DNA of 64,000 bases from Ruminococcaceae bacterium AM07-15 (GCA_003477405.1 QUDE01000012.1:26570-90569), one strand, 5' to 3'; shown: positions 16,509 to 25,798, numbered from the stretch's first letter. Made by a program: numbers and translations. The notes: a model not told the origin generated them from the letters alone.

Positions 16509-17681
16509 CTAGATGCGGGCAACGCCGCTCTTGCGAGCCGCTTCGGCCACAGCCTTAGCCACAGCGGGAGCCACTCTGGGATCGAAAGCTGCAGGGAGGA
16601 TGTAGTCGGGATTCAGCTCCTCAGGGGAGACAATGTCAGCGATGGCATAGGCAGCAGCGGCCTTCATCTCATCATTGATGTCGCTGGCACGCACATCCAG
16701 AGCGCCACGGAACACGCCAGGGAAGGCCAGAACATTGTTGATCTGGTTGGGATAGTCGCTGCGGCCGGTACCGATAACGGCAGCGCCGCCCTTCTTGGCC
16801 TCTTCGGGATAGATCTCAGGCACAGGGTTGGCGCAGGCAAAAACCATGGGGTCCTTGTTCATGGTAGCCACCATCTCGGCGGTGAGCACGCCAGGAGCAG
16901 ACAGGCCCAGGAACACATCAGCGCCCTTGACCACATCGGCCAAAGTGCCCTGCTTCTTGTTCTTGTTGGTGATCTTAGCCATAGCGGCGATCTCGGGGTT
17001 CAGATCGGTGCGGCCGTCATAGACAGCGCCGCCACGGTTGACCAGGATCGCGTCGCCAATGCCCATGGACAGCAGCAGGCGGGTGACAGCCACAGCGGCA
17101 GCGCCGGCGCCGGACACCACCATGGTCAGATCGCTCAGCTTCTTGCCGGTGAGGCGGCTGGCGTTGATCATAGCTGCGGCAGTGATGATAGCAGTACCGT
17201 GCTGGTCATCGTGGAAGATGGGAATATCGCACTCTTCCTTCAGGCGGCGCTCGATCTCAAAGCAGCGGGGAGCGGAGATATCCTCCAGGTTGATGCCGCC
17301 GAAAGAGCCGGCCAGCAGCTTGACGGTGTTGACGATGTCGTCCACATTCTTGCTGCGCACGCAGAGGGGGAAGGCATCCACATCGGCAAAGGACTTAAAC
17401 AGGGCACACTTGCCCTCCATCACAGGCATACCGGCTTCGGGGCCGATGTCGCCCAGGCCCAGCACAGCGGTGCCATCAGTAACAACGGCAACCAGGTTGC
17501 CACGGCGGGTATATTTATAGCTCAGGTCCACATCCTTGCTGATTGCCAGGCAGGGCTCGGCAACGCCGGGGGTGTAGGCCACAGTCAGGTCGTCGGCGTT
17601 TTCCACCTTGCAGCGGGCGATGACTTCGATCTTGCCCTTCCAGTCCTCGTGGGCCTTGAGAGCCCGTTCCTTGATGTCCAT
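16509..17681 (-). CDS. NAD(P)-dependent malic enzyme
   Basis: 390 residues, the short bacterial form. It oxidatively decarboxylates malate to pyruvate in the cytoplasm. The N-terminal malic domain has LTVAYTPGVAEPC and VTDGTAVLGLGDIGPEAGMPVMEGK with the catalytic Lys; DDQHGTA supplies metal ligands. The Rossmann domain follows with VVSGAGAAAVAVTRLL. The start has AAGGAGA upstream. The product feeds pyruvate phosphate dikinase, which is encoded 4 kb away on the same strand, so malate to PEP could run through these two genes. Confidence 0.96.
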   Translation of the reverse strand: MDIKERALKAHEDWKGKIEVIARCKVENADDLTVAYTPGVAEPCLAISKDVDLSYKYTRRGNLVAVVTDGTAVLGLGDIGPEAGMPVMEGKCALFKSFADVDAFPLCVRSKNVDDIVNTVKLLAGSFGGINLEDISAPRCFEIERRLKEECDIPIFHDDQHGTAIITAAAMINASRLTGKKLSDLTMVVSGAGAAAVAVTRLLLSMGIGDAILVNRGGAVYDGRTDLNPEIAAMAKITNKNKKQGTLADVVKGADVFLGLSAPGVLTAEMVATMNKDPMVFACANPVPEIYPEEAKKGGAAVIGTGRSDYPNQINNVLAFPGVFRGALDVRASDINDEMKAAAAYAIADIVSPEELNPDYILPAAFDPRVAPAVAKAVAEAARKSGVARI

Positions 17682-17727
17682 AGTACAGATTCTCCTTTTA
17701 TATTTTGATAAAATAGGAAAAACAATG

Positions 17728-18693
17728 TTATTTCCGGCTGATGGCCTTCTGAGCGGCAGAGACGATGGCCGCGGCGGTGAGGCCGAAGCGCTCCTGGAGA
17801 TAATCCACAGTGCCCACTTCGCCGAACTCGTCCTGCACGCCTACCATTTCCACAGGCACCGGATGGCTCTTAGCCAGAGATGCAGCCACAGCGCTGCCCA
17901 GGCCGCCCACCACATTGTGGTTTTCGGCGGTGACAAAAGCGCCGCACTTCTGAGCATAATTGCCAATGGTATCGTCGTCCAGAGGCTTCCAGGTGAAGCA
18001 GTCGATGACGGCGGCGGAAATGCCCTGTTCCTCCAGCACCTTGGCGGCCTTCAGAGCCTCGCTGACCATGATGCCCGAGGCGGCGATGCACACATCGGTG
18101 CCGTCCCGCAGCACGGGAGCCTTGCCCAGGGTGAAGGTGGAACCTTCCTCATAGATGCCCACGGCATTTTTCCGCAGCATCCGGATATAGAAGACGCCGT
18201 ATGCGTCCTGAAGCATTTTAATCACCTGCTCCAGCTGCACGCTGTCGCAGGGCTCGATCAGAGTGATCTTGGGAATGCTCATCAGGCAGCCCATGTCCTC
18301 AAAAGGCATATGGGTGCCGCCGTTATAAGCCGCTGTGACACCGGGATCAGAGCCCACGATGCGCACATTCTGCTTGCCATAGGCACAGGAGATGAAGATC
18401 TGATCCATCACCCGGCGGGTGGCAAAGGGAGCAAAGGAATGGGCAAAGGGAACCATGCCAGCGGCGGACAGGCCAGCGGCCATACCCACCATGTTGGCTT
18501 CCTGGATGCCGCAGTCCACCGCCCGATCGGGGAACTCCTTGAAGAAAGCCTGCATACCGGAAGAGCCGATCAGGTCGGCGTCCAGAGCGCAGATGCGGCT
18601 GTCTTCCCGGGCCATGTCGCACAGAGTTTTGCAATACACTGCCCGCATTTCTTTCTCTTCGTTTTTCAGAGTCTCTTTCACTTTGTAGCTCAT
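17728..18693 (-). CDS. Transketolase, C-terminal subunit
   Basis: 321 residues with the pyrimidine-binding and C-terminal domains of transketolase: GIQEANMVGMAAGLSAAGMVPF supplies the Glu that activates thiamine diphosphate, and the terminal domain has the ASGIMVSEALKAAKVLEEQG stretch. It starts one base after the stop of the N-terminal subunit gene, a standard arrangement for split transketolases in anaerobes. Together they interconvert pentose and hexose phosphates. Confidence 0.95.
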   Translation of the reverse strand: MSYKVKETLKNEEKEMRAVYCKTLCDMAREDSRICALDADLIGSSGMQAFFKEFPDRAVDCGIQEANMVGMAAGLSAAGMVPFAHSFAPFATRRVMDQIFISCAYGKQNVRIVGSDPGVTAAYNGGTHMPFEDMGCLMSIPKITLIEPCDSVQLEQVIKMLQDAYGVFYIRMLRKNAVGIYEEGSTFTLGKAPVLRDGTDVCIAASGIMVSEALKAAKVLEEQGISAAVIDCFTWKPLDDDTIGNYAQKCGAFVTAENHNVVGGLGSAVAASLAKSHPVPVEMVGVQDEFGEVGTVDYLQERFGLTAAAIVSAAQKAISRK

Positions 18694-18694
18694 T

Positions 18695-19546
18695 TTACCG
18701 CACCTCCAGCGCTTCCCGGGCCTTGGCCAGCACCTGTTCGGCCTCGATCACCGAGGGGGCGATCTGCTCGGGCTTGAATTTCAGATGGTGGCAGGGGAAG
18801 GTTTCCATAGCCAAACGGCAGCCGTTGCCCTTGATGGTATCCAGCACGATCATGGAAGGCTGGCCCTTATGGGCTTTGGCGCTTTCCACCGCTTCCAGCA
18901 AAGCGTCGATATCGTGGCCGTTGACCTTCTGCACATGCCAGCCGAAATCCTCGAATTTCTGTCCGATGTCGCCCAGGTCCAGCACATCGTCCACAGCGCC
19001 GTCCAGCTGCTGCTTATTCCAGTCCACAAAGGCGATGAGATTGTCCAGCTTCAGATGGGCGGCGGACAGAGCGCCCTCCCACACCTGGCCTTCATCGCAT
19101 TCGCCATCGCCCAGGATCAGGTAGGTGGTAAAGTCCTTGCCCCGCATTTTAGCGCCCAGAGCCAGGCCCAGAGCCATGGAGATGCCCTGGCCCAGAGAGC
19201 CGGTGGTCATATCCACGCCGGGGGTCTTCAGCCGGTCGCAATGGCTGGGCAGTGTGGTGCCGTTCTGATTGAGCGTCTTCAGCCGCTCCAGGGGGAAGAA
19301 GCCCTTGAGAGCCAGGGTGGCATAGAGGGCCGGGCCTGCGTGCCCTTTGCTCATCACCAGCCGGTCTCTTTGTTCCATGGTGGGGTTCTTGGGGTCATAG
19401 TTCATCTGGCTGCCGTAGAGCACCGCCAGGGTCTCCACCACCGACATGGAGCCGCCCACATGGCCAAATCCCAGATGGGCCAGCTCTTTGATGGTCTCCA
19501 CCCGGATCTCTTCGGCGAACACCCGCAGTTCCTTGTTTTTTTCCAT
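18695..19546 (-). CDS. Transketolase, N-terminal subunit
   Basis: 283 residues with the thiamine-diphosphate pyrophosphate-binding domain: SKGHAGPALYATLALKGF, then GSLGQGISMALGLALG and the GDGECDEGQVWEGALSAAHL motif with Asp and Asn metal ligands (VDWNKQQLDG). It partners the adjacent C-terminal subunit. The upstream 360 bases contain three stacked hairpins with TATAAT-like cores that probably include its promoter. Confidence 0.95.
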   Translation of the reverse strand: MEKNKELRVFAEEIRVETIKELAHLGFGHVGGSMSVVETLAVLYGSQMNYDPKNPTMEQRDRLVMSKGHAGPALYATLALKGFFPLERLKTLNQNGTTLPSHCDRLKTPGVDMTTGSLGQGISMALGLALGAKMRGKDFTTYLILGDGECDEGQVWEGALSAAHLKLDNLIAFVDWNKQQLDGAVDDVLDLGDIGQKFEDFGWHVQKVNGHDIDALLEAVESAKAHKGQPSMIVLDTIKGNGCRLAMETFPCHHLKFKPEQIAPSVIEAEQVLAKAREALEVR

Positions 19547-19637
19547 GTTCGCAACACCCTCTATCCTTTGTTATTTGATGGGACATATTGTTGTTTTTTT
19601 AACGATCACTGCCAGGAGAAGATCTCCAGACTGTTTT

Positions 19638-19755
19638 ATTATACCACAAAGCGAAAGCGAAGTGGTATAATGGCCGTGTTTTCGGTTGTCCCGCTTGCGG
19701 GACGAGAAAACGGCCGCAAAATCCGGTATAATAACCGTTCTGCGGTTATTATACC
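19638..19755. repeat. Three tandem hairpins with TATAAT-containing arms
   Basis: The gene-free stretch 19547-19907 holds ATTATACCAC (19638-19647) with GTGGTATAAT (19662-19671); GGCCGT-TTTTC (from 19672) with GAAAACGGCC (to 19715), enclosing GTCCCGC/GCGGGAC; and GGTATAATAACCG (19725-19737) with CGGTTATTATACC (19743-19755). The element TTATTATACCACAA appears at both ends. Each outer arm reads as an extended -10 (TGGTATAAT) on one strand or the other. Role not known; it may hold divergent promoters for the transketolase genes and the downstream dehydrogenase-like gene. Confidence 0.6.
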
Positions 19756-19907
19756 ACAACGGTCTGCCGTGTGTCAGCATGGATTGTGAACATTTCCCCA
19801 GGGGGTACTTTTCTTTTTTTTGTTTTTCCGGCCTTTTTCATTTCTTCCCAAAGGCTTTTCTTTTTTCCTCCCATGGAGTATCATGGAGGCAAAAGGAGGG
19901 AAGCGCC

Positions 19908-20879
19908 ATGCTTTATTTAAACAAACAGGACATCATCCGCTCCATCACCCCTCAGGAAATGATGGAGGCCATTGAAAAAGCCTATGGGCTTTTTACGGCC
20001 GGAAACTACTTCATGCCCGATCGCCCCACCGTGGAATACCAGAACAAAACCATCGTCTATATGCCTTGCTTTGCCGATGGGGCCATGGGCCAGAAGATCC
20101 TTACTGTTTTCCCGGAAAACACCCAGCGGGGCCTTCCCGCCATCGACGGACTGATGCTCTTGTGCGATTATGACACCGGCATCCCCCAGGTGATGATGGA
20201 CGGCAAAGCTCTCACAGCCCTGCGCACCGGTGGCGTGGGAGGCGTCGCAGTGCGCCATCTGTCCCCGGCCGATGCCCATACCCTGGCCGTCATCGGCGCT
20301 GGGGTACAGGGGGCCAACCAGGCCGCCTTTGCCTGTGCCGCCCGGCCCATCGGGCACATCTATGTATACGATGCCTATGCCAAGGACCCGGCACCGTTTA
20401 TCCACAGGCTGGAGGAAGTTCTGGGGAACAATCATCCTCCTGTCACTTTCTGCGCCTCTTCCGAAGAAGCTGCCCGGCAAAGCCAGATCCTCATTACGGC
20501 CACCACATCCAATGAACCGGTTTTTCCTGATGACAGTACCCTTTTTGCCGGGAAATGCTGCATTGGCGTAGGCTCTTATAAACCCACCATGCGGGAGTAT
20601 CCCCCCTGCCTGTGGTCTTTGCTTTCCCAGGTCTATGTGGACCTTCCCTTTGCCTGCGAAGAAAGCGGCGATCTGAGCCAGCCTTTGCACGAAGGGCTTC
20701 TGACCATGGATCAGGTAACCACCATGGGTCAGCTTCTGGCCGGTCAGGCGACAAAGCCAAAAGAAGGGGAGACCGCCTTCTTCAAAACGGTGGGCATGGC
20801 GCTGTTTGACCTGATTGCCGCCCAGGCCATCGCCCAGAAGGCCATGGAAAAGGGCATCGGACAAAAAATCCAGCTGTAA
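19908..20879 (+). CDS. Ornithine cyclodeaminase / mu-crystallin family protein
   Basis: 323 residues of the PF02423 type: MLYLNKQDIIRSITPQEMMEAI at the start, KALTALRTGGVGGVA in the middle and a Rossmann motif VIGAGVQGANQAAF. Members are NAD(P)-dependent ornithine cyclodeaminases, alanine dehydrogenases, or reductases of cyclic imino acids. The specific reaction cannot be read. AAAGGAGGG precedes the ATG strongly. It is followed 19 bases later by a small DUF6506-type gene, which may share the transcript. Confidence 0.9.
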   Translation: MLYLNKQDIIRSITPQEMMEAIEKAYGLFTAGNYFMPDRPTVEYQNKTIVYMPCFADGAMGQKILTVFPENTQRGLPAIDGLMLLCDYDTGIPQVMMDGKALTALRTGGVGGVAVRHLSPADAHTLAVIGAGVQGANQAAFACAARPIGHIYVYDAYAKDPAPFIHRLEEVLGNNHPPVTFCASSEEAARQSQILITATTSNEPVFPDDSTLFAGKCCIGVGSYKPTMREYPPCLWSLLSQVYVDLPFACEESGDLSQPLHEGLLTMDQVTTMGQLLAGQATKPKEGETAFFKTVGMALFDLIAAQAIAQKAMEKGIGQKIQL

Positions 20880-20898
20880 CAGGAAAGGAGTACACCAG

Positions 20899-21197
20899 AT
20901 GAAACCCATTTTTGCTTTTATCCTCATGGGAGCCCAATACGATCCGGAAAAGGACCAGGCCCATTTTGAAACCGAAAGCAAACACACCTACATCTACACC
21001 GTGCAGAACTGGGAGCAGGCCAAAAAGCGGGTGCAGGATCTGTACCAAAAAGGCTGCGGTGCCATTGAAGTGTGCGGCGCTTTCGGCCCGGAAAAACCAA
21101 GGAGCTGATCGCTCTGACCGAGGGAAAAGTGGCTATCGGCTATGTGACCCACTTTGCGGAACAAGACGCCCTCTTCACCGCCTTTTTCAGCAAGTAA
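20899..21197 (+). pseudogene. DUF6506-like small protein, frameshifted
   Basis: It begins as MKPIFAFILMGAQYDPEKDQ and runs to CGAFGPEK. In the frame read from the ATG it then hits a stop at about codon 70. Shifting by one base at the five-A run 21092-21096 restores TKELIALTEGKVAIGYVTHF to a stop at 21197, giving the usual length near 99 residues. AGGAAAGGAG precedes the ATG. Explanations: a true one-base deletion, a homopolymer sequencing error, or slippage; the site is not a canonical slippery heptamer. Function of the family is unknown. Confidence 0.7.
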
Positions 21198-21213
21198 CCA
21201 CAAGATATGCTAA

Positions 21214-21262
21214 GTTGTCCCCAGGAAGTTTCCACAGGGTGTGGATAACCCCTGGGGATAAC
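21214..21262. promoter_or_regulatory. DnaA-box cluster with dyad symmetry
   Basis: GTTGTCCCCAGG (21214-21225) and CCTGGGGATAAC (21251-21262) are inverted repeats. Inside are GTTTCCACA (two mismatches) and TGTGGATAA (21240-21248, a perfect inverted DnaA box). Confidence 0.55.
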
Positions 21263-21390
21263 TTTTTGTAAAAAAGAAAGAGATCATTGCGCTTTGTTCA
21301 TAAAGCAACAAAAAAAGACCGCCGGAGGCTTTCTTTACATCGGCCCAAAGCTGTGATAAAATATTCAAAAATTGGAAAGGGATGAACACC

Positions 21391-21654
21391 ATGAGTTCTT
21401 ACCACAATATCATGGAAGATGTGGTGGAAGAGCAGTACAACGCCATCAAAGACCGTTTGGATGCGTGTTCCTGCGAGCAGTGTCACAGCGATATCGTCGC
21501 TTTGGCGCTGAACAATCTGCCGCCCCGTTATATTTCCACCATCAGCGGCCTCACTTTCAGCAAAGTGGCCAGTGCAAAGGTCCAATTCCAGGCCGATGTA
21601 CAGGCGGCCCTGATCCGTGCGGCCCAGATTGTGAAGCAATCGCCCCGTCACTGA
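21391..21654 (+). CDS. ComFB family protein
   Basis: 87 residues of the late-competence ComFB type (PF10719). YHNIMEDVVEEQYNAI opens the protein, the Cys pair CSCEQCHSDIVALALNNLPPRY follows, then a helical tail. Cyanobacterial relatives bind cyclic di-nucleotides and the Cys cluster is a Zn-site candidate; the role in Clostridia is unknown. I chose ATG 21391 because AAAGGG lies nine bases upstream, while ATG 21382 abuts it. Stand-alone gene with its own terminator and not in a comF operon. Confidence 0.85.
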   Translation: MSSYHNIMEDVVEEQYNAIKDRLDACSCEQCHSDIVALALNNLPPRYISTISGLTFSKVASAKVQFQADVQAALIRAAQIVKQSPRH

Positions 21655-21665
21655 ACCCGAAATAG

Positions 21666-21702
21666 GAAGGGCCTGCCTGAAAAGCAGGCCCTTCTGGTAT
21701 TT
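21666..21702 (+). terminator. Terminator of the comFB-like gene
   Basis: GAAGGGCCTGC and GCAGGCCCTTC pair, followed by TGGTATTTTT. Confidence 0.8.
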
Positions 21703-21708
21703 TTCAGC

Positions 21709-21753
21709 AAAAAAGCGTGGCCCAGAATAAAATTCCTGGCCCACGCTTTTTAT
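21709..21753 (-). terminator. Terminator of ppdK
   Basis: AAAAAGCGTGGCCCAG and CTGGCCCACGCTTTTT form an imperfect stem; on the minus strand it lies just past ppdK and ends in a T run. Confidence 0.7.
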
Positions 21754-21795
21754 ATGATGCTTTGCAGCAACAGTTCAGTCTATCGGAACCAAAAC

Positions 21796-24426
21796 TTACT
21801 TATTCAGCAGTTCCTTGGCTCTGGCCTGAGCAGCCGCCAGACGGGCGATGGGCACACGATAGGGGGAGCAGGACACATAGTTCAGGCCGATCTTGTGGAA
21901 GAATTCCACAGAGGCCGGATCGCCGCCATGCTCGCCGCAGACGCCCAGCTTGATGTCGGGACGGGTCTTCTTGCCCTTTTCCACAGCCATCTTCACCAGC
22001 TGGCCGATGCCATCCTGGTCCAGGGAGGCGAAGGGATCCCGCTCCATGATCTTCTTGTCATAGTAAGCGTTGAGAATCTTGCCCACATCGTCACGGGAGA
22101 AGCCGAAGCCCATCTGGGTCAGGTCGTTGGTGCCAAAGGAGAAGAACTCAGCTTCCTGAGCGATCTCGTCGGCGGTGACAGCGGCCCGGGGGATCTCGAT
22201 CATGGTGCCCACCAGGTACTTCATTTCCACACCGGACTGAGCGATGATCTCATCGGCAGTCTTGGTGACCACATTCTTGACAAACTTCAGCTCGTTGACC
22301 ATGCCCACCAGGGGGATCATGATCTCGGGCTCGATATCCAGGCCGGTGGCCTTCTTCACATTGATGGCAGCCTCGATAACGGCACGGGTCTGCATCTCAG
22401 CGATTTCCGGATAGGTGACGGCCAGACGGCAGCCACGATGACCCAGCATGGGGTTGAACTCATGGAGATCGGCGATGATCTGCTTCAGATCGGCGACTTC
22501 CATATTCATCTCGCCGGCGATCTCGATGATGTCCTCTTCCTCCTGGGGCAGGAACTCATGGAGAGGGGGATCCAGGAAGCGGATGGTGACCGGGCGGCCG
22601 CCCATGGCCATGAACAGGCCTTCAAAGTCACCGCGCTGCATGGGCAGCAGCTTCTCCAGAGCCTTGCGGCGCTGTTCTTCGTTCTTGGAGACGATCATCT
22701 CACGCACGGCCTTGATACGGTCGGCTTCGAAGAACATATGCTCGGTACGGCACAGGCCGATGCCTTCGGCGCCAAAACGGACAGCCTGCTCAGCATCCCG
22801 AGGAGTATCGGCGTTGGTGCACACCTTCAGGGTGCGGATCTCGTCGGCCCAGCCCATGAAGCGGCCAAAGTCGCCGGTCATGGAAGCGGGAACGGTCTTG
22901 ATCTCGCCCAGGTACACATTGCCGGTGGAACCGTCGATGGAGATGTAATCCCCTTCGCAGACCTTCTTGTCGCCGATGAGGAAGTACTTCTCCTCTTCGT
23001 TCATCTTCACTTCGCCGCAGCCAGCCACGCAGCAAGTGCCCATGCCGCGAGCCACAACGGCGGCGTGAGAGGTCATACCACCGCGGACGGTCATAACGCC
23101 CTGAGCCGCGGCCATGCCTTCGATGTCTTCAGGAGAGGTTTCCAGACGGACCAGAACCACCTTGTTGCCGTTTTCCGCAGCGGCCACAGCCTCAGCGGCG
23201 GTGAAATAGACCTTGCCGCAGGCAGCGCCGGGGGAGGCGGGCAGACCCTTGGTGACAGGGGTAGCGGCCTTCAGGGACTCGGCGTCAAACTGGGGATGGA
23301 GCAGAGCGTCCAGCTGCTTGGGCTCCACCTTCATGATGGCCTCTTCCTTGGTGAGCATGCCTTCGTCCACCATGTCCACGGCGATCTTCAGAGCGGCCTG
23401 AGCGGTACGCTTGCCGTTTCTGGTCTGGAGCATATAGAGCTTGCCCTTTTCGATGGTAAACTCCATGTCCTGCATATCTTTATAGTGCTTTTCCAGCTTG
23501 TCGGCAATGGCGGCAAACTGATCGTACACTTCGGGCATGACTTCTTTCAGCTGGTCGATGGACTGAGGAGTCCGGATGCCGGCCACCACATCTTCGCCCT
23601 GGGCGTTCATCAGGAACTCGCCATAAAGGTGAGGATCGCCGGTGGCGGGGTTGCGGGTAAAGGCAACGCCTGTGCCGCTTTCGTCGCCGGTGTTGCCGAA
23701 GACCATGGACTGGACATTGACGGCGGTGCCCCAGGAGCTGGGGATGTCGTTCATACGGCGATAGACGATGGCACGCTGGTTGTTCCAGGAGCGGAAAACC
23801 GCCTTGACAGCGCCCATCAGCTGCTCACGAGGATCGGAGGGGAAGTCCACACCCAGCTTGGCCTTGTATTCGGCCTTGAACTGCTCGGCCAGCTTCTTCA
23901 GGTCGTCGGCATCCAGCTCGGTGTCCAGCTTGACGCCCTTTTCGGCCTTCATCTCGTCGATGAGCTCTTCGAAATACTTCTTGCCCACTTCCATAACCAC
24001 ATCGGAATACATCTGGATGAAGCGGCGATAGCTGTCATAGGCAAAACGGGGGTTGCCGGTGATCTTGGCGAAGGATTCCACCACTTCGTCGTTGAGGCCC
24101 AGGTTCAGGATGGTGTCCATCATGCCGGGCATGGAGGCCCGGGAGCCGGAACGAACGGAAACCAGCAGAGGATTGTGGGGATCGCCGAACTTCTTGCCGG
24201 TGATCTCTTCCATCTTCTTCAGGTATTCGTAGATCTGATCCTCGATGTCCTGAGCGATCTTCTCCCCGTCTTCATAGTAACGGGTGCAGGCTTCGGTGGA
24301 AATGGTGAAGCCCTGGGGCACAGGCATGCCGAGATTGGTCATCTCAGCCAGGTTGGCACCTTTGCCGCCCAGCAGCTCACGCATATTGCCGTTGCCCTCG
24401 GAAAACAGGTAAACGTACTTATGCAT
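21796..24426 (-). CDS. ppdK: Pyruvate, phosphate dikinase
   Basis: 876 residues, full family length. It interconverts pyruvate, ATP and phosphate with PEP, AMP and PPi, and in anaerobes often serves glycolysis. N-terminal ATP-grasp domain: GGKGANLAEMTNLGMPVP, SVRSGSRASMPGMMDT. Central swivelling domain: GGMTSHAAVVARGMG with the phospho-accepting His and the regulatory Thr just before it. C-terminal PEP domain: GLCRTEHMF and the catalytic Cys in GVCGEHGGDP. Single gene with its own terminator and an upstream extended -10. Confidence 0.98.
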   Translation of the reverse strand: MHKYVYLFSEGNGNMRELLGGKGANLAEMTNLGMPVPQGFTISTEACTRYYEDGEKIAQDIEDQIYEYLKKMEEITGKKFGDPHNPLLVSVRSGSRASMPGMMDTILNLGLNDEVVESFAKITGNPRFAYDSYRRFIQMYSDVVMEVGKKYFEELIDEMKAEKGVKLDTELDADDLKKLAEQFKAEYKAKLGVDFPSDPREQLMGAVKAVFRSWNNQRAIVYRRMNDIPSSWGTAVNVQSMVFGNTGDESGTGVAFTRNPATGDPHLYGEFLMNAQGEDVVAGIRTPQSIDQLKEVMPEVYDQFAAIADKLEKHYKDMQDMEFTIEKGKLYMLQTRNGKRTAQAALKIAVDMVDEGMLTKEEAIMKVEPKQLDALLHPQFDAESLKAATPVTKGLPASPGAACGKVYFTAAEAVAAAENGNKVVLVRLETSPEDIEGMAAAQGVMTVRGGMTSHAAVVARGMGTCCVAGCGEVKMNEEEKYFLIGDKKVCEGDYISIDGSTGNVYLGEIKTVPASMTGDFGRFMGWADEIRTLKVCTNADTPRDAEQAVRFGAEGIGLCRTEHMFFEADRIKAVREMIVSKNEEQRRKALEKLLPMQRGDFEGLFMAMGGRPVTIRFLDPPLHEFLPQEEEDIIEIAGEMNMEVADLKQIIADLHEFNPMLGHRGCRLAVTYPEIAEMQTRAVIEAAINVKKATGLDIEPEIMIPLVGMVNELKFVKNVVTKTADEIIAQSGVEMKYLVGTMIEIPRAAVTADEIAQEAEFFSFGTNDLTQMGFGFSRDDVGKILNAYYDKKIMERDPFASLDQDGIGQLVKMAVEKGKKTRPDIKLGVCGEHGGDPASVEFFHKIGLNYVSCSPYRVPIARLAAAQARAKELLNK

Positions 24427-24506
24427 TTTCTACACTCCTTATGTGTTTCTATACAAAACTCTTGGTATCCAGGGTCAAAAATGCAGACTGCTCCACATTC
24501 GGATTT

Positions 24507-24534
24507 ATTATATCAGACAATTTCTCTCATTGCA
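24507..24534 (-). promoter_or_regulatory. ppdK promoter candidate
   Basis: On the minus strand TGATATAAT is an extended -10 (TATAAT = 24507-24512), with TGCAAT 16 bases upstream as a weak -35. Confidence 0.5.
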
Positions 24535-24544
24535 CGAAAAATTT

Positions 24545-25576
24545 TTATAAACAGGGCTGTTTTTCAATATACCCGCCGCCGATGACCCGGCCATCCTGGT
24601 AAAAAACCGCCGACTGACCGGGGGAGGGAGCCCGCACCGGGGAGGAAAATTCCACTTTGGCCCGCCCTTCCGGCAGATAGGTCACGAGAGCTTTGTCCAG
24701 ACGGCGGCTGTGGCGGATCTTCACATCGGCCCAGAAGGGCTCTGCCCCGTATTCCGGCGCCGTGCGGCACAGACTTTCCACCGTAATGACCTGGGATGTG
24801 GGAGGGGTCAGGGAAAGGACCACCTGGTTTTGCTCTGTCCGGATCTCCTTGACAAACAACCGCCCCTCTGCGGCGATGCCCAGTCCCCGGCGCTGGCCCA
24901 GGGTATAATGGTGGATGCCTCTGTGTTTTCCCAGCACATTTCCCGCTTCGTCCACAAAATCCCCGGGAGGCAGTCCCAGGCCCCGCTGTTCCATAAAAGC
25001 CGCGTGATCTCCTTCCGGAATGAAGCAAATTTCCATGCTGTCCGGCTTATTGGCGGCGCTGAGCCCGGCCTTGCGGGCCAGAATCCGGGTGTCCTCCTTG
25101 CTGCAAAGCTCCCCCAAAGGGAAGAGTACATGGCCTAATAGCTCCGGCGGCAACCGATAAAGCATATAGCTTTGGTCATTGGGAGAGGGAGACATATACA
25201 AGCCGGTGACCCCGTTTTCCAGCCTGCGGGTCACGGCATAATGGCCGGTGGCCACATAGGAAGCCCCCAGTTCCTGGGCTTTTTGCCAAAGGACATGAAA
25301 CTTCACCGCCGGATTGCAGAAAATGCAGGGAATGGGAGTGATCCCCCGGCGGTATCCCTCCATAAAAGGGACAATGACCTTTTCCTCCAGCTGCTCCCTG
25401 ACATCCACCGAGCAAAAGGGGATCCCCAATTCCAAAGCGGCCTTGTGGGCTTCTTCCACCCCTCCGTGGCCGGTGTCCAGATAAACACCTGTGACCGGAT
25501 GACCTTTTTCCAACAGCAGACGGGCACACAATGCGGAATCCACGCCGCCGGACAGCCCCAATACCACTTTTTCCAA
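24545..25576 (-). CDS. mnmA: tRNA-specific 2-thiouridylase MnmA
   Basis: 343 residues. It thiolates U34 of Lys, Glu and Gln tRNAs, receiving sulfur from a cysteine desulfurase. PP-loop VLGLSGGVDSALCARLLL; catalytic Cys in PIPCIFCNPAVKFH; second Cys in SMEICFIPEGD; the SPNDQSYMLYRL motif and C-terminal beta domains are present. I chose TTG 25576, where GAGGGG lies six bases upstream and MnmA homology begins; the longer in-frame extension has no MnmA character. The nifS gene at 35771 could supply the sulfur. Confidence 0.95.
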   Translation of the reverse strand: MEKVVLGLSGGVDSALCARLLLEKGHPVTGVYLDTGHGGVEEAHKAALELGIPFCSVDVREQLEEKVIVPFMEGYRRGITPIPCIFCNPAVKFHVLWQKAQELGASYVATGHYAVTRRLENGVTGLYMSPSPNDQSYMLYRLPPELLGHVLFPLGELCSKEDTRILARKAGLSAANKPDSMEICFIPEGDHAAFMEQRGLGLPPGDFVDEAGNVLGKHRGIHHYTLGQRRGLGIAAEGRLFVKEIRTEQNQVVLSLTPPTSQVITVESLCRTAPEYGAEPFWADVKIRHSRRLDKALVTYLPEGRAKVEFSSPVRAPSPGQSAVFYQDGRVIGGGYIEKQPCL

Positions 25577-25798
25577 TTCGTTCCCCTCTTTTCCATGTTT
25601 TGAATCCCGTTTATTGTACCCCACTTTCTCCCTTGGTGCAAGGTTGAGGGACAAAGGGACCAATCTTTCAACAGCCTGTGGAGATTTTTGTGCACAACAC
25701 CATTTTCCCGGTTTTTGCAAAATCCACCGGGGAAGACTTTCCTTTTTCCCGCTGTTATATTATAATGTATTATATATAGTTTATGGAACACTCCCCAG

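Noticed and set aside
21090..21098. Programmed ribosomal frameshift in the DUF6506-like gene
   Set aside because: The site GGAAAAACC is not a canonical slippery heptamer and I see no stimulatory stem; deletion or sequencing error is simpler.
21754..24585. A 943-codon plus-strand frame across ppdK
   Set aside because: Antisense shadow of ppdK; low-complexity Gly/His/Leu composition and no ribosome site.
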